64,000 nucleotides of DNA from Lachnospiraceae bacterium UBA7050 (GTDB taxonomy: Bacteria > Bacillota > Clostridia > Lachnospirales > Lachnospiraceae). Positions 61,284 through 64,000 of this stretch are shown piece by piece. Numbering within the stretch: the first letter of the stretch is position 1; every line of letters starts with the position of its first letter. The notes beneath the pieces were generated by a model, which made no database searches, was not told where the DNA came from, and was given only the letters and a program-made list of their open reading frames with translations. A program made the position numbers and the translations under genes. Where the stretch lies: NCBI GenBank assembly GCA_002493905.1, contig DLAJ01000037.1:13888-77887 (forward strand), in the 5' to 3' direction.

Positions 61284-61508
61284 ATGGGAGAGTATAAGTT
61301 ACAAAACGACATGGAAACCGAGCGCGCAGCCGGTGTTTATGAGGAGGAGGAACAAGACTTCCGGCATGACCAAAAGGGAATGGGAACGGTGGAGATTATT
61401 TTAATCATTGTAGTGCTGGTTGGCCTTGTCATTATCTTTAAGGACCAGATCACGCAGATTGTCAATTCTCTGTTCGGAAAAATTACGCAGCAGACAGGAG
61501 GAATCTGA
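61284..61508 (+). CDS. Flp1-like pilin
   Basis: 74 residues from the ATG after AAAGGAGACAGTAT. A 32-residue acidic leader ends in KG, followed by MGTVEIILIIVVLVGLVIIF: the prepilin cleavage site G|M with glutamate at +5. The rest (KDQITQIVNSLFGKITQ) fits Flp1-like pilins. No prepilin peptidase (TadV/CpaA) is in the window. It overlaps the next gene by one base. Confidence 0.9.
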   Translation: MGEYKLQNDMETERAAGVYEEEEQDFRHDQKGMGTVEIILIIVVLVGLVIIFKDQITQIVNSLFGKITQQTGGI

Positions 61509-62944
61509 TGCGAAAAGGCGGTATTACAGTATTTCTTACGGCAATGCTGCTGTTGTTCGTGACACTTGTGTCGGCGTGTATAGAAGCAGTGCGTTTTTAT
61601 GCAGTCAGGGTGGAAGCGGAATGTGCGGTTTCTATGGGGCTTGATTCCATTTTTGCGGAGTATCACAAAGGGCTTTTGGAGCGGTATGATCTGTTTTTTA
61701 TAGATTCATCATATGGGGCGGAACAGCCGTCCTATCACAATACGGAAGCACATCTATGGGATTATGCATCGGCAAATCTTTCCTTGAAGGAAGTTCCTGT
61801 ATGGAATGGCAGGGATTTTCTGGATATGGGGCTCGAAAGTGTATCAATCGTACAGGCGGCACTTGCCACGGATTCATGCGGCAGGGATGTGAAGTATCAG
61901 GCAGTTTCGTATATGCGGGAGCGGGTAGGACTTGGGTTGATTGAGGATATACAGATGCAGATGGATACCATACGCGGAAACGGGCTGGATGTGCGAGACG
62001 TGGAGCAGGAGGCGGCTGAGATTCAGGCACAGATTGACGGCATGCCGCTTCCTGAGCAGCAGCTTGAGGACGGCAGTTTTGTGAACGTGAGCGTGGACAA
62101 TCCGGCGGACCCCGTAAATGAAGGAAGATTCCAGGGTATTCTTTATTTAGTTGCCGGGCAGGGGGAGCTTTCGGACCGGGCGGTTAATCCTGACAATTAT
62201 GTCAGTCACAGAGAATTGAACCGGGGAACGGGACCTGCCTGCGGGGATGCATCGTTTTCTATTGTGGATGAGGTACTGTTTGCGGAGTATCTGCTCGAAA
62301 AGTGCGGAAATTACCGTAACCCGTCGGCGGAGGGAGAACTGCAATATGAACTGGAATACATTCTTGCGGGAAAGAGCAGCGATATTGAAAATCTGAGGTG
62401 GGTGGCGGGAAGGATGATTCTTTTACGGGAAGCGGCAAATGCGATGTATCTTTATTCCGATCGGACGAAGACGGCGGAAGCGGACGCCATGGCATGGGGG
62501 CTTGCCATTGTATCGCTTGAACCGAATCTGCAGCCGTTGATCAAACATTCCATACTTTTGGCGTGGGCGTATGCGGAAAGCGTTTTGGATGTCAGACGCA
62601 TTTTTGCCGGAGAACAGGTTCCGTTGTTAAAAACAAGGGAAACATGGCATTTATCGCTGGAACATTTGCTTGATTATTTAAGCCATTTAGGGTCTGTGGA
62701 AGAATCCAAGGAAGAGGGTCTTACTTATGAAGAGTATCTGCGCCTCCTTCTTCTTTTGGAAAATAAGGATACAAAAACGATGCGCTGTATGGATGTCATT
62801 GAAATGAATCTGCGCAGGCTGAAGGGTAATACATCGTTTCGGATGGACGGCTGTTTGGACGCTGTGGGTGCGGAGTTCAGCATCAGCGGGGGGTTCGGAG
62901 AGTATTTTAATCTTTCAGCGCAGTATAGCTATTTGAATAGATAG
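61508..62944 (+). CDS. DUF5702 family pilus-locus protein
   Basis: 478 residues; ATG in TGATG overlap with the pilin stop, AGGAGG 6 bp upstream. A single N-terminal helix follows a prepilin-like start (GGITVFLTAMLLLFVTLVSACIEA), as in TadE/TadG-type minor pilins. The large outer part is helical with RYDLFFIDSSYG near residue 59. The family is found in Clostridia Tad loci; exact role unknown. Confidence 0.87.
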   Translation: MRKGGITVFLTAMLLLFVTLVSACIEAVRFYAVRVEAECAVSMGLDSIFAEYHKGLLERYDLFFIDSSYGAEQPSYHNTEAHLWDYASANLSLKEVPVWNGRDFLDMGLESVSIVQAALATDSCGRDVKYQAVSYMRERVGLGLIEDIQMQMDTIRGNGLDVRDVEQEAAEIQAQIDGMPLPEQQLEDGSFVNVSVDNPADPVNEGRFQGILYLVAGQGELSDRAVNPDNYVSHRELNRGTGPACGDASFSIVDEVLFAEYLLEKCGNYRNPSAEGELQYELEYILAGKSSDIENLRWVAGRMILLREAANAMYLYSDRTKTAEADAMAWGLAIVSLEPNLQPLIKHSILLAWAYAESVLDVRRIFAGEQVPLLKTRETWHLSLEHLLDYLSHLGSVEESKEEGLTYEEYLRLLLLLENKDTKTMRCMDVIEMNLRRLKGNTSFRMDGCLDAVGAEFSISGGFGEYFNLSAQYSYLNR

Positions 62945-62957
62945 GAGGTGTTGTGCG

Positions 62958-63980
62958 ATGCCTTTTTTGCGGAGGCGGAAACGTAACTGTAAACCAAGCA
63001 CAAAAAGGATCAGCTCTCTTCGGGTACATCGCACAGTCATGCGGGGTACATTCTCTCAAAATACAATGAAAAAAGAACAGCCTGACGGCGGTTCTTTGAA
63101 CCGGAAAGGTTCCCCCAACCTGATACGGTTCAAAAAACGCTCCGCAAAGAGGGTGTCGCACAATACCTCCCAAAACAGTACAAAAAGGCGTGCGTCGATG
63201 ACGCTTGAGGCGGCGATGGTACTGCCGCTGTTTCTCTTCGCGGTTCTGAACCTGTTTCGTGCGGTTAATGATATTACGCTTCATGTTAAAATGCAGACGG
63301 CCATGCATCAGACAGGACTTGCGCTTGCGCGGCATGCCTATGCATATGAGAAGATTGGGCAGGGTTTTGAACTGCCGGATTCTGTGCTTGCGGACGTGGT
63401 TTTCTCACAGGCGTATGTGAGAGACCGGGTGGTTGATACGGTCGGAGAAGCGGAGTTTATACGTGCGGGTATTCATAACGGGGCGGATGGTGTATCCTTT
63501 CTGCATTCTGAGATTTTAGAGGGAGACCGTATCACGATGGTTGCGGATTACCCGGCGGAGGCGTTATTTCTGCCGGAGAGGTTTTTTTCTTTTCGTATGG
63601 TAAATCGCGTGTGCCTGCGCAAATGGACGGGTTATGATTCCGCCGCGGGCATGGAGAATGCAGATGTGCCGGAGAGGATCGTATATGTTACGGAATATGG
63701 GGAGGTTTATCACTGTTCCCGTGACTGTTATCATATCAATGTGAGAATCCGGCAGACAGATGCGGAAGCACTTGACGGGGAAAGAAACGGAAACGGAGGC
63801 AGATATTTGCCGTGCGAGTTATGCGGAGGGCGCAGAACAAACGGCGTTTTTTATATAACAGAGGAGGGGGAGCGCTATCATACGACGGCTTCATGCAGTG
63901 GACTGCGCAGAACGGTCAGGGCAGTTCCGATATCGGAAGTCGGTTCGCGGATACCGTGCAGTCATTGCGGAGGGCTTTAG
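62958..63980 (+). CDS. TadE-like protein with two C-terminal H-C-C-C modules
   Basis: 340 residues; AGGAGGTGTTGTGCG precedes the ATG. A very basic ~80-residue N-terminus leads to a TadE-type helix (ASMTLEAAMVLPLFLFAVLN, 79-98). After a ~130-residue middle domain come two similar modules: Y-H252-x4-C257 ... C286-x2-C289, and Y-H308-x4-C313 ... C334-x2-C337, each with four possible metal or disulfide residues. If anchored by its helix, these modules would be outside the cell. The stop is 20 bp from the window end. Confidence 0.85.
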   Translation: MPFLRRRKRNCKPSTKRISSLRVHRTVMRGTFSQNTMKKEQPDGGSLNRKGSPNLIRFKKRSAKRVSHNTSQNSTKRRASMTLEAAMVLPLFLFAVLNLFRAVNDITLHVKMQTAMHQTGLALARHAYAYEKIGQGFELPDSVLADVVFSQAYVRDRVVDTVGEAEFIRAGIHNGADGVSFLHSEILEGDRITMVADYPAEALFLPERFFSFRMVNRVCLRKWTGYDSAAGMENADVPERIVYVTEYGEVYHCSRDCYHINVRIRQTDAEALDGERNGNGGRYLPCELCGGRRTNGVFYITEEGERYHTTASCSGLRRTVRAVPISEVGSRIPCSHCGGL

Positions 63981-64000
63981 GTTGAAAAATAAGCTTGATA

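Noticed and set aside
1..64000. CRISPR arrays, insertion sequences, prophage or rRNA
   Set aside because: No spaced direct repeats, transposase, integrase or rRNA sequence was recognised.

Overview
The window looks like chromosomal DNA of a Gram-positive, monoderm, anaerobic Clostridium, most likely a Lachnospiraceae-type organism with roughly balanced G+C. The evidence is strong AGGAGG-type ribosome binding sites, an RsiV-like anti-sigma factor, a BofA/YaaL gene pair left from a sporulation-type neighbourhood, a fused FeoA-FeoB, DUF5702, a Flp1-like pilin and a DUF4037/TPR pair. I see no prophage, insertion sequence, CRISPR array or rRNA. One tRNA-Lys(CTT) is present. Assignments come from reading motifs by eye; no database was searched.

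Layout. 0-6 kb: a putative PD-(D/E)XK-like protein, an M18 aminopeptidase, a small RelE/ParE-type toxin-antitoxin pair, a fused phosphatidyltransferase/phospholipase D protein and cysteine synthase. 6-9 kb: a three-gene ABC-2 exporter. 9-15.6 kb: two small envelope proteins, cardiolipin synthase, a Na/phosphate cotransporter and an HAD phosphatase. 15.7-22.5 kb: two reverse-strand ABC exporters, one NatAB-like and one controlled by a YtrA-type GntR repressor. 22.6-31 kb: TPR and DUF4037 proteins, a CmpB-like membrane protein, aroA, an ECF sigma/anti-sigma pair (SigV/RsiV type) and a flotillin preceded by a truncated copy of its own start. 31-37.9 kb: TraX-like protein, a TIM-barrel hydrolase-like protein, a protein starting with a GGSDGPTSIF motif, FeoAB and two secreted or anchored proteins. 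38-41 kb: an HD-GYP response regulator and a hemerythrin/CheX-like/receiver fusion. 41-50 kb: tRNA-Lys, aminopeptidase P, TatD, RsmA(KsgA), a large TPR/coiled-coil/P-loop protein and glycogen branching enzyme. 50-55.5 kb: a 1105-residue protein with a FliK-like end, flagellin and FliS. 55.6-64 kb: YaaL (DUF2508) and BofA, then a Tad/Flp pilus operon (TadZ-like, CpaF, TadB, TadC-like, Flp1-like pilin, DUF5702, TadE-like) that runs to the window edge.

The distinctive content is a surface-motility and attachment region (flagellin plus Tad pilus) with unusual components: a TadC-like protein carrying a large extracytoplasmic domain, a TadE-like protein ending in two H-C-C-C modules, and two P-loop proteins that lack the Walker A lysine. 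A second theme is small-scale DNA structure: in-frame 15-bp and 24-bp tandem repeats inside enzymes, perfect hairpins with three-base loops, a twin-hairpin module present twice in tandem, and an interspersed ~110-140 bp element found beside both rsmA and fliS.
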